Below are positions 15,970-24,688 of a stretch of 64,000 nucleotides of DNA, in pieces. A model generated the notes under the pieces. It saw only the letters and a list, made by a program, of their open reading frames with translations, ran no database searches and was not told the origin of the DNA. Source of the stretch: Neorhizobium huautlense (GTDB taxonomy: Bacteria > Pseudomonadota > Alphaproteobacteria > Rhizobiales > Rhizobiaceae); the NCBI RefSeq assembly GCF_030811685.1, contig NZ_JAUSRF010000012.1:62001-126000 (forward strand), read 5' to 3'. How positions within the stretch are numbered: the stretch's first letter is position 1; each line of letters starts with the position of its first letter. A program made the translations under genes and the position numbers.

Positions 15970-18651
15970 TTATCCCTCGGCGACCAGAAGCGTGAAATGC
16001 TGGCCGGCGAGTGCGTCGGCGACCGCCAGCTTTTCGCCGGCTGTGATGATGCGGCCGGAAAACACATCGCGGTAACGGCGGTTGCAGAGGCCTGCCTGCA
16101 GCGTCAGGGTGGTCTCGTCCCAGCCATCCATTGCGGCGGGCGAGGGGTGTTCCGCGAACGCACCAAGCACCAGGCGGGGAGCGATCAGCAACACCGCATC
16201 CCGGTCGTCGGTGCGGGCAAAACTGACGACGTTGCGTCCGCGTTTGCCGGAACCGATAAGGGGAATATAGCCGCCTTCATTGAAGAGCATCGGCTTGTCC
16301 TGCCGCAGCCGCAGCGCGCGGGCAATCACCTGCTGTTTGACGGCGCCGTTCAGCCAATCCTCGTCGGTGACGGGCAGATGCGTGGCGGCGGAGAGCTGTT
16401 TCGCCAACCGTTCGAAATCCGGCTCACGCCGGTTGTCGGGGTCGACAAGGCTCAAGTCCAGCGTTTCGCTGCCCTGATAGATATCGGGAATGCCGGGGGC
16501 CACCAGCTTGATCAGCGTCTGGGTAATGCCGTTGACCGCACCCGCCCACCAGAAGGGCTGCATGGTGGCGATGAAATCGGACAGGAAGAGGCGGTTGCCG
16601 AACAGGGCGCGGACATAATCCGCCACCACCTTTTCATAGGCCTCGTTCGGATCGCCCCAATTGGTGTGGAGTTTTGCCTCGCGCAGCGCCTTTTCCACGA
16701 AGGTCAGGAAACGTTTCGAAAGCGCCTCGATGCCATCCGCATCCTTGATCGTCAGTTCCGGCGGCCAGACGCCGGCAAGCGACTGGTAGAGCATCCATTC
16801 GAGAGCCGGTTCCGGTGCGGCACCTTCCGGCAGCGAATGGATGGCGGCGGCGTTCAGGCCCCGCCAGCGGTTCACCGCTTCGGCAAACACATCCGGCGCT
16901 TCGGTGAGCGCCAGCAGGCGCGCGCGTGAATCCTCGCCACGTTTGGTGTCATGGGTGGAACTGCAGGAGAGGCCGTTCGGCTGGGCTTTCAGCCGCGCCT
17001 GCATGGCGGCGTGAAAATGTTTGAGGTCGTGATCGCGGACAAAAGGTTCGCTGCCGACCTCGTTCAAGGCGATCAGCGGGTTGATGCGGAAGAAAAGCGT
17101 GTCCTCGATCGATTTCGCCGTCAGCGGCCCGCTCAGCTGTTGCAGTCGGATACGGAAATCCGTGGCCTTGTCCGCCACGGTTTTGGCAACATCGCCGACG
17201 ATCAACCGCTCGATAAAGGCGAGCGTATCTGCATCCGCGCGTTTGCCTTCGCGCACCGTCTCCAGCACCTCGGAAAGCAGTGTCCTGTCCGCCTCCGGCA
17301 GGCCGTCCGCCGTGCCATAGGTGCGGTAGACCGGAAATGTCAGCAGAATTTCCCGGAGTGCTGTTCGCATCGTCGCGGGGGAGATCGTGTCTCCACCTCC
17401 GGCTTCGCGGATCTCGGTGGCCAGCCGCAGCAGGGTGGATACCTCGCCGGCAAAATTGACGTCGAACATCAACCCCTTGGCATCGCGCAACTCCGAGGTG
17501 ATGTGGGTGGGGCGACCGCGCAGGCGATCATAGGCGTGGTAAAGCGCCTTCAGCCCGGCATTGTCGATCATCACGTCGGTCAGTTCCGAGATGAACTCGT
17601 AACCGGTCGTGCCGGCGACCGGCCAGTCGGCGGCAACCGTCTCGCCGTCACCGAGGATTTTTTCGATGACGAGATAGGTGTCCGGTCCGATTTTCTGGCG
17701 CAGCCGGTCGAGATAGGATTTGGGGTCGGCAAGGCCGTCGACATGGTCGATGCGCAGGCCGTCGACCGTGCCATCGCGCACGAGATCAAGAACGAGGCGA
17801 TGGGCATCGTCGAACATGGCTTCGTCTTCGACACGCAGACCTGCAAGGCCGGTGATTTCGAAGAAACGGCGATAGCTGAGATTGTTCGCCGCCGTGCGCC
17901 AAGAGGTCAGGCGCCACGGCTGAAGTTGATGCAATTTCCGCAGGTTATCGGGATCGTTAGAGAATTTTTCGAGAGCTTCGGCGAGCGCCATCGTTTCCGT
18001 GGGGCTGAAACCTGTATCCGCTCCGCTCGAAAGCGCTGCACGGATCGCGGTGTGAAAGGCGTCGGCATCCTGCGGCATGGCTTTGGCGGCGCTGGCCGCA
18101 ATCTCCTTTGCGATCGGCAGGTCGATGCCTTCAAGTACGGTCGCATAGGTGTTCGGATGAAGTGGATAACGGCTGTCGTAATAGGCGAGCGCCAGGCAGC
18201 CCGCCTCAGCATCCGCCGTGATGGAAAGGTCCGATATGACAGTGTCAAAATCGTCACCGAGGAAAGGCAGGGTGAGGGGGCGTGTCCAGTCCACGTCGAA
18301 ATGGCCGGCGTGAACGCTGCCTTCGCCCCATTCGATGATGTCGCGCCACCACGGGTTCTCCAGCGAGGCGGCCATGTGGTTCGGCACGATATCGAGGATC
18401 AGACCGAGGCCGGCTTTCCTGAGCGCTGCCGACAGTTTGTCGAAACCTTCGCGACCGCCGAGCGAAGGGTCGATCTCGTTGGCGTCGGTGACGTCATAAC
18501 CGTGGGTGGAGCCGCTGGTGGCGGTGAAGATCGGCGAGGCATAGAGGTGGCTGATGCCGAGGGTCTTCAGGTAGGGAACCAGCTCGACGGCGCGCTCAAA
18601 GGTCATGCCGTTGCGGAATTGCAGGCGATAGGTGGAGGTGGGGAGTGCCAT
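15970..18651 (-). CDS. treY: Maltooligosyltrehalose synthase TreY
   Basis: An 893-residue GH13 enzyme that rearranges the reducing-end alpha-1,4 bond of maltooligosaccharides to alpha-1,1, giving maltooligosyltrehalose. Visible GH13 regions: DIVPNH (87-92), GLRIDHVDGL with nucleophile Asp302, VIEK with acid/base Glu330, and a late STHDTKRGED. The start MALPTSTYRLQF overlaps the treZ stop by one base (TGATG), so translation is coupled. The upstream extension of this frame is inside treZ and not real. With TreZ it makes trehalose from glycogen-type glucans, usually for osmotic or desiccation tolerance. Confidence 0.95.
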   Translation of the reverse strand: MALPTSTYRLQFRNGMTFERAVELVPYLKTLGISHLYASPIFTATSGSTHGYDVTDANEIDPSLGGREGFDKLSAALRKAGLGLILDIVPNHMAASLENPWWRDIIEWGEGSVHAGHFDVDWTRPLTLPFLGDDFDTVISDLSITADAEAGCLALAYYDSRYPLHPNTYATVLEGIDLPIAKEIAASAAKAMPQDADAFHTAIRAALSSGADTGFSPTETMALAEALEKFSNDPDNLRKLHQLQPWRLTSWRTAANNLSYRRFFEITGLAGLRVEDEAMFDDAHRLVLDLVRDGTVDGLRIDHVDGLADPKSYLDRLRQKIGPDTYLVIEKILGDGETVAADWPVAGTTGYEFISELTDVMIDNAGLKALYHAYDRLRGRPTHITSELRDAKGLMFDVNFAGEVSTLLRLATEIREAGGGDTISPATMRTALREILLTFPVYRTYGTADGLPEADRTLLSEVLETVREGKRADADTLAFIERLIVGDVAKTVADKATDFRIRLQQLSGPLTAKSIEDTLFFRINPLIALNEVGSEPFVRDHDLKHFHAAMQARLKAQPNGLSCSSTHDTKRGEDSRARLLALTEAPDVFAEAVNRWRGLNAAAIHSLPEGAAPEPALEWMLYQSLAGVWPPELTIKDADGIEALSKRFLTFVEKALREAKLHTNWGDPNEAYEKVVADYVRALFGNRLFLSDFIATMQPFWWAGAVNGITQTLIKLVAPGIPDIYQGSETLDLSLVDPDNRREPDFERLAKQLSAATHLPVTDEDWLNGAVKQQVIARALRLRQDKPMLFNEGGYIPLIGSGKRGRNVVSFARTDDRDAVLLIAPRLVLGAFAEHPSPAAMDGWDETTLTLQAGLCNRRYRDVFSGRIITAGEKLAVADALAGQHFTLLVAEG

Positions 18652-20474
18652 CAGTTTTTGCCCTCCGCGATCGTGACCAGGACGCTCCATGGCGGCAGGT
18701 TTCCGTCTCCGGTGTCGTTTGTCTGGTGGATGATTGAGCCTTCGAGTTTCGGCCGGGATGTTGCCGTGTCGGAAAGGTTGGCGGCCATCGAAAGCGTGGC
18801 CCTGCCGAGCTTCCAGCTGACGGCGATCGTGCCGCCTTCGACGCTCAAGACCTTGCCGGCATGACCGCGCGCCTCGCCCAGCAACGGCACGATCTGTTCC
18901 TGTCTCAACGCCAGCAGATGGCGGACGAAGTCCGTCCAGTTGCGGCCGGTCTCGGTTTCGAGCTTCTCCCAATCGAGCTTGCAGGCATCAAACGTCTTTT
19001 TCGCATTGGGGTCGGGGATGTCGGATGTATCGCCTTCGCCGTCTCGGAAACCGGCATGGCCGGCAAATTCCTTGCGGCGGCCTTCGCGCACGATTTTGGC
19101 GAGATCACCGTGGAAATCCGTGAAGAACAGAAACGGGCGGTCCTCGCCGAATTCCTCGCCCATGAACAGAAGCGGGATATGCGGGGAGAGCAGGAGCACG
19201 GTCATGAGGGCCTTCACCCTGTCTTCGCCGGCCAAAGTCAGCAGGCGCTCGCCGAGCGCGCGGTTGCCGACCTGATCGTGGTTCTGGATGAAATCGACAA
19301 ATGTCGTCGGCGGCTGGTGGGTGCTTTTGGCTCCGCGCTTTTTGCCCGTTGAGGCCGCCACTTCGCCCTGATGCGCAAAACCCTCGGCCAGAACGCGGGC
19401 CAGATGTGTGTGCGGGTCTTTCGCAAAATCCTTGTAATAGGCGTCGGTCTCGCGGGTGGCGATGACATGGATGACGTTATGAAAATCGTCGTTCCATTCG
19501 CCGGTATGGTGCGGCACCGCGCCATCCTCGCCGCGTTCGTGCAGGGACGTGATGTTGCGATTATCCTCGGTGGTGAGGTGAATGTGGCGACCGGGATTTT
19601 CGGCGCGGATCTTTTCCGCGACCTCGATCAGAAAGTGTTTTTCGCTGTCGTCGCGGATCTGGTCGACTGCATCGAAACGCAGGCCGTCGAGGTTGAATTC
19701 CTCAAGCCAGTAGAGCGCGTTTTCGATAAAGAAGCTACGCACGGCCGGTTTGTCATAAGCGATGGCCGCGCCCCATGGGGTGGGCGTGTCGGGATGGAAA
19801 AATTCGGGCGCGCAGGCCGGCAGGTAATTTCCGTCCGGACCGAAGTGATTGTAGACGACGTCGAGCAGAACCATCAGCCCGTGTTCGTGGGCGGCATCGA
19901 CAAAAGCCTTGAAATCCTCCGGCGGGCCATAGGCGCTATGCGGGGCGTAAAGCAGAACGCCATCATAACCCCAGCCTCTGTTGCCGCCGAACTGGGCGAT
20001 GGGCATGACTTCCACAGCGGTGATACCGAGTTTTGCTAGATAGGGCAGGCGCTCGATGGCGGAGCGGAATGTGCCATCTGCGGTGAATGTGCCGATATGC
20101 AGCTCGTAGATCACCGCTTCTTCCCATGGGCGGCCGGCCCATGCGGTCTGTTTCCATGGGTAATCGGTGGGGTCGATGACGAGGGAAGGGCCGTGCACAT
20201 CACCGTTCTGGGCGCGCGAGGCGGGGTCGGCGATGGCAAGGCCGTCGTCCAGAACGAACTGGTATTCGGCGCCGGGTTCGACGCCGGTTGCGAGGATTTC
20301 GAACCAGCCGTCACGGCTCGCGGTCATCGGCGTATCCTCGCCATTCAGGCGCAATTGCACCTCCTTCTGGCCGGGTGCCCAGAGGCGAAAACGCACTTCT
20401 CCGGCGGCGACATATTCGGCGCCCCATGTCTTTGGAAAGGTTCGGAATTCGGTCGTGATGTCGGCAGTTGGCAT
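18651..20474 (-). CDS. treZ: Maltooligosyltrehalose trehalohydrolase TreZ
   Basis: A 607-residue GH13 enzyme that releases free trehalose from maltooligosyltrehalose. An N-terminal beta-sandwich (VRFRLWAPGQKEVQLRL) precedes the catalytic barrel with LDVVYNHFG, GLRFDAV with nucleophile Asp268, HLTTEDNRN with Glu303, and FIQNHDQVGN. The ATG at 20474 has GGGGA upstream and was preferred over an adjacent TTG. It is first in the treZ-treY operon. No treX or glg gene is in the window, so the debranching enzyme must be elsewhere. Confidence 0.95.
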   Translation of the reverse strand: MPTADITTEFRTFPKTWGAEYVAAGEVRFRLWAPGQKEVQLRLNGEDTPMTASRDGWFEILATGVEPGAEYQFVLDDGLAIADPASRAQNGDVHGPSLVIDPTDYPWKQTAWAGRPWEEAVIYELHIGTFTADGTFRSAIERLPYLAKLGITAVEVMPIAQFGGNRGWGYDGVLLYAPHSAYGPPEDFKAFVDAAHEHGLMVLLDVVYNHFGPDGNYLPACAPEFFHPDTPTPWGAAIAYDKPAVRSFFIENALYWLEEFNLDGLRFDAVDQIRDDSEKHFLIEVAEKIRAENPGRHIHLTTEDNRNITSLHERGEDGAVPHHTGEWNDDFHNVIHVIATRETDAYYKDFAKDPHTHLARVLAEGFAHQGEVAASTGKKRGAKSTHQPPTTFVDFIQNHDQVGNRALGERLLTLAGEDRVKALMTVLLLSPHIPLLFMGEEFGEDRPFLFFTDFHGDLAKIVREGRRKEFAGHAGFRDGEGDTSDIPDPNAKKTFDACKLDWEKLETETGRNWTDFVRHLLALRQEQIVPLLGEARGHAGKVLSVEGGTIAVSWKLGRATLSMAANLSDTATSRPKLEGSIIHQTNDTGDGNLPPWSVLVTIAEGKN

Positions 20475-20564
20475 CAAAAATCCCCGATGTGATCATCGAT
20501 GCCCTCAACGGCGGATCGGCCCCGAGGTTCCGCTTGTCCGGGCCGATCGCTAAAAAATTACAGT

Positions 20565-21344
20565 CTACAATTCTAACAGCGCATAAGGCCGGCCGGTCGG
20601 CTTTTCGATATGGGCGGCGACATTATAGACCGGCGCTCCGCCGGGGGTCTTGCCCGCGTAGGTGCCGCGATGGGCATGGCCGTGTACGACGGCCGAGACC
20701 GGGAAACGGTCGATGGTTTCCGCCAGCCGTGACGAGCCGAGGAATGGGTATATCGCTTCCGGCTCGCCCGCCACGGTTTCGGGGATCGGGGCGTAATGCA
20801 GCACGACCATGGCGCGGTGTGAGCGCACCTGTCGGAGCGCATTTTCCAGCCGCATGGATTCCTCCACGCTTTCCGCCACCATGGCCTTGATCGCCGGTTC
20901 ACCGAACGAGCCGAGCATGTGCCGGCCAAAACCGCCGGCAAACCCTTTGACGCCGGCAAAACCGACGCCGCCAATTTCCACCGCCTGACCTTCCAAAAGA
21001 TGCATGCCGGCATCTTTGAGAATATCCTTCACCTCATCGACCGAGCCGCATTCGTAATCATGGTTGCCGAGCACACCTACGACCGGGATGGTGCAGCTGC
21101 GCAGGTCGGAGGCCAGCAGTTCAGCTTCTTTCGGCTTGCCGAGATCGGTGAGATCTCCGGCCATCACCAGCACGTCGGCCTTGGAAGAGATTTCCGCAAA
21201 CAGCTCCTTGTAGGACTGGCTGCCGTTTTCCTTCACATGCAGGTCGGCGACGGCGGCGATGCGCAACGGCTTGTGGGCAGGTTCCGCCTCGGGCAGATCC
21301 TGCGGCGGATTGTTGGCGCTCTGGTGAATAGCATCGTCGGTCAC
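20565..21344 (-). CDS. Metallophosphoesterase
   Basis: A 259-residue calcineurin-like phosphoesterase. Metal-binding motifs are in order: ADLHVKE (Asp-x-His), MAGDLTDLG (Gly-Asp), GNHDYE (Gly-Asn-His-Asp), LHYAP and GHAHRGTY (Gly-His-x-His). The GTG start at 21344 overlaps the upstream gene's stop (GTGA) and has AGGAAGGAG ahead. It is therefore translationally coupled to the nucleotidyltransferase. The substrate is not evident; relatives hydrolyse phosphomono- or diesters. Confidence 0.88.
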   Translation of the reverse strand: MTDDAIHQSANNPPQDLPEAEPAHKPLRIAAVADLHVKENGSQSYKELFAEISSKADVLVMAGDLTDLGKPKEAELLASDLRSCTIPVVGVLGNHDYECGSVDEVKDILKDAGMHLLEGQAVEIGGVGFAGVKGFAGGFGRHMLGSFGEPAIKAMVAESVEESMRLENALRQVRSHRAMVVLHYAPIPETVAGEPEAIYPFLGSSRLAETIDRFPVSAVVHGHAHRGTYAGKTPGGAPVYNVAAHIEKPTGRPYALLEL

Positions 21345-22264
21345 AGCAGTGCTCCTTCCTGGGTTTCGTCGCGCAGTTCGCCTTCGCCGCCCACATCGGC
21401 AAAACCCCATTCCTTGACGTCGATGTCGAAATCGATGCGTGAGAACATGCGGCCACGACAAATCTTCATCTGTGGTGGCGGCAGCTGGCGCTGGGCGGCG
21501 AGGCGGTCGAGCAGCTCGTCCATCAGCCATTCCGGTACCTTGTCTCGCTCGGTCGGGTAGATCCACCGAAAATTCAGGAGGTGGATGAGCAGCACTTCCC
21601 AATGCACTTCCATATGGCCGAGCAGGCGTTCCCAATCGATCTGGTCATGGGCTTTCAGGATGACATGCACGACATCAGCGCCGTCATAACGGTGGCGAAG
21701 CTGAACGAAACATTTCGACCAGATCAGTTCGGTCGGCGCGATGACGCGGACATTGTGGCCGTGCATTTCCATCTGGCGGGCATTGTCCAGCCAGAGATCG
21801 CCGATCGGCATCGTGCCGTTGGAGCCGGCAAAGATGACATCGAGAAAATGTTTGCCGCGTTTAACCTTGCCGAGCCAGCGGTCGTCCTCGACCTCCACTT
21901 CAAAACCCTTGGATTTGAAATGGGCAAGGATGCGGGCGTAATCTCCTGCCTTGCAGAAGACGTCGAGATCCTTGGTGGGGCGCGAAATGCCGGTATAGGC
22001 GCTGACCGCAAACGTGCCGGCGACAAGAAACGGGATGTGGCAGGCAACCAGTTCATCGATCACTTCGGCCGCAAAAGCTTCCGCTTCCGCGTCTGCGAGT
22101 GTCGGGGAAGCCTTGGCCTCGATGCTCATGGCGTTGCCGGCACTTGCATCGGCCGAAGGTCTGGTTTCTGCCCGTCGTGGATCGGGCTTTCGCGCCGTTG
22201 CCGCTGCGGTGTTGCGAATATCTGCCAGCGCCTGATCCTGCACTGCCTTCTTTTGGGCGTTCAT
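21341..22264 (-). CDS. Nucleotidyltransferase-fold protein
   Basis: A 307-residue protein. After a disordered ~55-residue lead it has a polymerase-beta-type nucleotidyltransferase core: IPFLVAGTFAVSAYTGISRPTKDLDVF (Gly-Thr motif and Asp-Leu-Asp), then a third acidic strand in KHFLDVIFAG. The catalytic triad looks complete. The start at 22264 has GGAGG upstream. It precedes and overlaps the metallophosphoesterase by 4 nt. Relatives include antibiotic-type transferases and MNT/AbiEii-like enzymes; the true acceptor is unknown. Confidence 0.78.
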   Translation of the reverse strand: MNAQKKAVQDQALADIRNTAAATARKPDPRRAETRPSADASAGNAMSIEAKASPTLADAEAEAFAAEVIDELVACHIPFLVAGTFAVSAYTGISRPTKDLDVFCKAGDYARILAHFKSKGFEVEVEDDRWLGKVKRGKHFLDVIFAGSNGTMPIGDLWLDNARQMEMHGHNVRVIAPTELIWSKCFVQLRHRYDGADVVHVILKAHDQIDWERLLGHMEVHWEVLLIHLLNFRWIYPTERDKVPEWLMDELLDRLAAQRQLPPPQMKICRGRMFSRIDFDIDVKEWGFADVGGEGELRDETQEGALL

Positions 22265-22342
22265 GCGTTTCCTCCAGATTTTTTGCGCGGGACAACCGCC
22301 CGGCCGCTCCCCGGTTCCCGGAGGGCGGCGCAAGGCAGGAAT

Positions 22343-22561
22343 TCACTTCTCAGGATTATCGGCATTGGCCAGTGGGCTGGGGCGACCGTCTTCGCCATCC
22401 TGCCCCTCGCGCTGATCGATATCTTCAAGGTCGGATTTCACCAGAAACGTATCAATCGTGCCGAGCCTTGCTGCCTCGCGCAATGCGTCGGGATTGGTGG
22501 TGTCGAGCTGTTCCTGTTCGATCGACTGGTCGAGTTCCTTGGCTTTGTCGTGGTTGTCCAT
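22343..22561 (-). CDS. Acidic hypothetical protein, 72 aa
   Basis: A small, very acidic, hydrophilic protein (MDNHDKAKELDQSIEQEQLDTTNPDALREAARLGTIDTFLVKSDLEDIDQREGQDGEDG...) with no recognised domain and probable intrinsic disorder. It lies 78 bp upstream of the nucleotidyltransferase gene on the same strand and may be cotranscribed. Only a weak AAAGG ribosome site is visible. Confidence 0.55.
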   Translation of the reverse strand: MDNHDKAKELDQSIEQEQLDTTNPDALREAARLGTIDTFLVKSDLEDIDQREGQDGEDGRPSPLANADNPEK

Positions 22562-22722
22562 GGTGATGGCCTTTCGGGTTTGCGTTCGACAGAACAACCC
22601 GCGGAAACTGGCTGCGGTTCCACGCCATGCACCAGTTGTCACCGATTTTTGGAACTTCCGCACCCCTATGCCGGTTGGGTTTTACGGTGCGAGTGGCGCC
22701 CGACGAAAAGGGAGTTCAAAAA

Positions 22723-22908
22723 ATGCCCGCAGTTTCGAAAGCACAACAGAAGGCCGCCGGCGCGGCTCTTTCCGCCAAGCGCGGTGAAACCAAAAAGAAG
22801 GACCTGAAAGGCGCTTCGAAAAGCATGGAAAAATCCATGACGGAGAAGGAGTTGAAGGACCTCGCCTCGACCAAACACAAGGGCAAGCCCGAGCATCGCC
22901 CTTCCTGA
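22723..22908 (+). CDS. DUF3008 family protein
   Basis: A 61-residue Lys/Ala-rich protein (MPAVSKAQQKAAGAALSAK...LKGASKSMEKSMTEKELKDLASTKHKGKPEHRPS). It matches the small DUF3008 family, in which the MTEKELKDLASTKHKGKP tail is conserved. It is probably cytoplasmic and helical, possibly nucleic-acid-associated or stress-related, but no function is established. The ribosome site AAAAGGGAG is clear. Confidence 0.8.
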   Translation: MPAVSKAQQKAAGAALSAKRGETKKKDLKGASKSMEKSMTEKELKDLASTKHKGKPEHRPS

Positions 22909-22975
22909 ACGCGGCCTGATCCGGTAGTCTCCGGCAGCAGATCATGTGACCTTTAAATTTTCGAAGGAGAACGCG

Positions 22976-23206
22976 ATGCCGCCGGACGAACTTAGCCGAA
23001 CGCTCGACATGCTGCCGCTGAGGGTGGGGATCTATATTCCCGATGATCTTCTGGAAGACTGGTTTGCGCCCGGCACCGGCATGAACCCGCCAAGCGAGGC
23101 AGCCCTCAAGGCGGCTGCGGATTATGGTCGCCGGTTCGAATGCGAGTTCAAATATTACCCGGAACGGCGCGAGGCCGTGCTTTGGAAATGGGTGCCTGCG
23201 ATGTGA
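22976..23206 (+). CDS. Hypothetical protein, 76 aa
   Basis: A strong GAAGGAGAACGCG ribosome site precedes the ATG. The protein (MPPDELSRTLDMLPLRVGIYIPDDLLEDWFAPGTGMNPPSEAALKAAADYGRRFECEFKYY...) has no recognised domain. It ends just before a strong terminator and lies 68 bp after the DUF3008 gene, probably in the same transcript. Confidence 0.7.
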   Translation: MPPDELSRTLDMLPLRVGIYIPDDLLEDWFAPGTGMNPPSEAALKAAADYGRRFECEFKYYPERREAVLWKWVPAM

Positions 23207-23212
23207 TTTAGC

Positions 23213-23252
23213 CCGCCCGGTTCTGAAGGTTCGCCGAACCGGGCGGAGTTTT
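23213..23252 (+). terminator. Rho-independent terminator
   Basis: A perfect 11-bp stem (23213-23223 with 23236-23246) followed by AGTTTT. It lies between the 76-aa gene and the convergent hutX and probably serves both strands. Confidence 0.8.
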
Positions 23253-23253
23253 C

Positions 23254-23778
23254 TCAGCGCGTTTTATAGCTGTTGCGCAATGCCTCGAATTTTTGCAGCT
23301 GTTCGCCGATCAGTTCGCGGTTTTCATCGCGGCGGACAAACACCTTGAACATCGCCGATCCCTTGGCGTTCATGAACCAGACGGAACATGAGCGGCGCCC
23401 GTGGAAAGCGCGATCGACGAAGGTTACCGAGGCGCAATTGTCGTTTTTGATGTGACCGCCGATCGGGCTGTCGCCATGGATGTTGAACCAGCCATGGCCT
23501 TCCGAACCCTCCGGCAAGGTGCCTTCGGCTTCCAACACGATATCGTCGGTATGGACGATGAATAGGACTTTCCCCCATGTAGTGAGGTCGGTCCAGATCG
23601 CTGCGAATTCGTCCTTTGCCGCGATGACGGCCGCCCCTTCCGGCAGGATTTCGAGGATTTCCGCAGGCGTTACCTGAGCGTTGGCGGCAATAGCCTCGAC
23701 CACGCCATCGGGTTTTTCGCCAAGCGCCGCCGTCGCACGGGTGCGGCGGTCGGCACTGTTTTCAGCGGTGACATCCAT
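23254..23778 (-). CDS. hutX: Heme utilisation carrier protein HutX
   Basis: A 174-residue cytosolic heme-binding protein of the HutX/ChuX/ShuX family. Its markers are LPEGAAVIAAKDEFAAIWTDLTTWGKVLFIVHTDDIVLEAEGTLPEG, GWFNIHGDSPIGGHIKNDNCASVTFVDRAFHGRRSCSVWFMNAKGSAMFKVFVRRDENREL. HutX carries heme from the uptake machinery to a degrading enzyme. The ATG at 23778 is 11 bp after the monooxygenase stop; a GTG at 23793 would overlap that stop but lacks a ribosome site. It is the last gene of a three-gene operon. Confidence 0.9.
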   Translation of the reverse strand: MDVTAENSADRRTRATAALGEKPDGVVEAIAANAQVTPAEILEILPEGAAVIAAKDEFAAIWTDLTTWGKVLFIVHTDDIVLEAEGTLPEGSEGHGWFNIHGDSPIGGHIKNDNCASVTFVDRAFHGRRSCSVWFMNAKGSAMFKVFVRRDENRELIGEQLQKFEALRNSYKTR

Positions 23779-23789
23779 GGCTGAAACCC

Positions 23790-24134
23790 TCACGCCGCGT
23801 CGGCGCGCTGGCCGTTCTTGTCTTCGTGGATGATCACTTCGAAACCTTCGAAATGCGGGCCGGAGAGATATTCGACCTTGCCACGATTGGCGCCGGCATT
23901 GGCATGGGCGGCGCGGAACTGTTCCGACTTCGTCCAGGCGACAAAATGCTCCTGGCTCTCCCAGACGGTGTGCGAGGCATACAGCGTATGGTCTTCCGCC
24001 TTCGGGCCCTTCAGCATGTGAAATTCGAGATAACCGGGCAGGGTGGAGAGGTGACGCTCGCGGTTTCTCCAGATCTCTTCGAAGGTCTCTTCAAAACCGG
24101 GGACGACGCGAAAACGGTTCATGGCGATATACAT
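23790..24134 (-). CDS. IsdG-type heme-degrading monooxygenase
   Basis: A 114-residue antibiotic-biosynthesis-monooxygenase-fold protein. Residues Asn6, Trp67 and His77 fall at the positions of the IsdG catalytic Asn/Trp/His triad. Together with the adjacent hutX this points to heme breakdown and iron release, as for rhizobial HmuQ/HmuD. It starts MYIAMNRFRVVPGFEETFEEIW with GAGGAGATCACC upstream. Iron control (Irr or RirA) would be expected, but no clear box was found upstream of the operon. Confidence 0.85.
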   Translation of the reverse strand: MYIAMNRFRVVPGFEETFEEIWRNRERHLSTLPGYLEFHMLKGPKAEDHTLYASHTVWESQEHFVAWTKSEQFRAAHANAGANRGKVEYLSGPHFEGFEVIIHEDKNGQRADAA

Positions 24135-24161
24135 TGGTGATCTCCTCTATTGATTGTTTTG

Positions 24162-24524
24162 TCAGGTGCGGCCATCCGGCCGGGTGATGATGAAGGCGGA
24201 CGAACCGAGCATGATGGCGGCGACCAGCACGGCCAGCCACGGCGCCGGATGGCTGCCGAACCAGAACGCCGCATAGCTGGCCGCCATCAGACAGATGGCC
24301 ATGATTTTTGCGCGACGCGAAATGCCGCCGTGCTCCTGCCAGTTGCGCAGCGGCGGGCCGAAAGTCTTGTGGTTCAAAAGCCATGCCTTCATGCGCGGCG
24401 ACGAACGGGTGAAACAGGCGACGGCAAGCAGCAGAAAGGGCGTGGTCGGCATGACCGGCAGAAAGGCCCCGATTACGCCGAGCGCAACGAAAAACCACCC
24501 AAGACAGAGAAAAACGATGCGCAT
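24162..24524 (-). CDS. YbaN/DUF454 family membrane protein
   Basis: A 120-residue inner-membrane protein of the YbaN (DUF454) family: MRIVFLCLGWFFVALGVIGAFLPVMPTTPFLLLAVACFTRSSPRMKAWLLNHKTFGP, then RAKIMAICLMAASYAAFW and WLAVLVAAIMLGSSAFIITR. The PVMPTTPFLLLA and RSSPR segments are family signatures. It is first in the operon with the heme monooxygenase and hutX (27-bp gap). In other proteobacteria this family often accompanies heme and iron genes; its role is undefined. Confidence 0.85.
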   Translation of the reverse strand: MRIVFLCLGWFFVALGVIGAFLPVMPTTPFLLLAVACFTRSSPRMKAWLLNHKTFGPPLRNWQEHGGISRRAKIMAICLMAASYAAFWFGSHPAPWLAVLVAAIMLGSSAFIITRPDGRT

Positions 24525-24688
24525 TCCAGAATCCAGTTGCCAATCGCCGCGACGATAGGCGCTTGCATCAAAGGTCGCAATTCCTTTCCGCAAATCTCCA
24601 CTTTTGTTGAAGGGGGCGCACTCTGGATAATTGAGTCTTGCTCGCTATATTGCGCTGCAACACTGCTAACGGAAAACGCGAGGTGTCG

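Noticed and set aside
15970..18972. Longer treY reading to an N-terminus at 18972
   Set aside because: The extra 107 codons run inside treZ in another frame and are not protein-like; the TGATG overlap at 18651 defines the real start.
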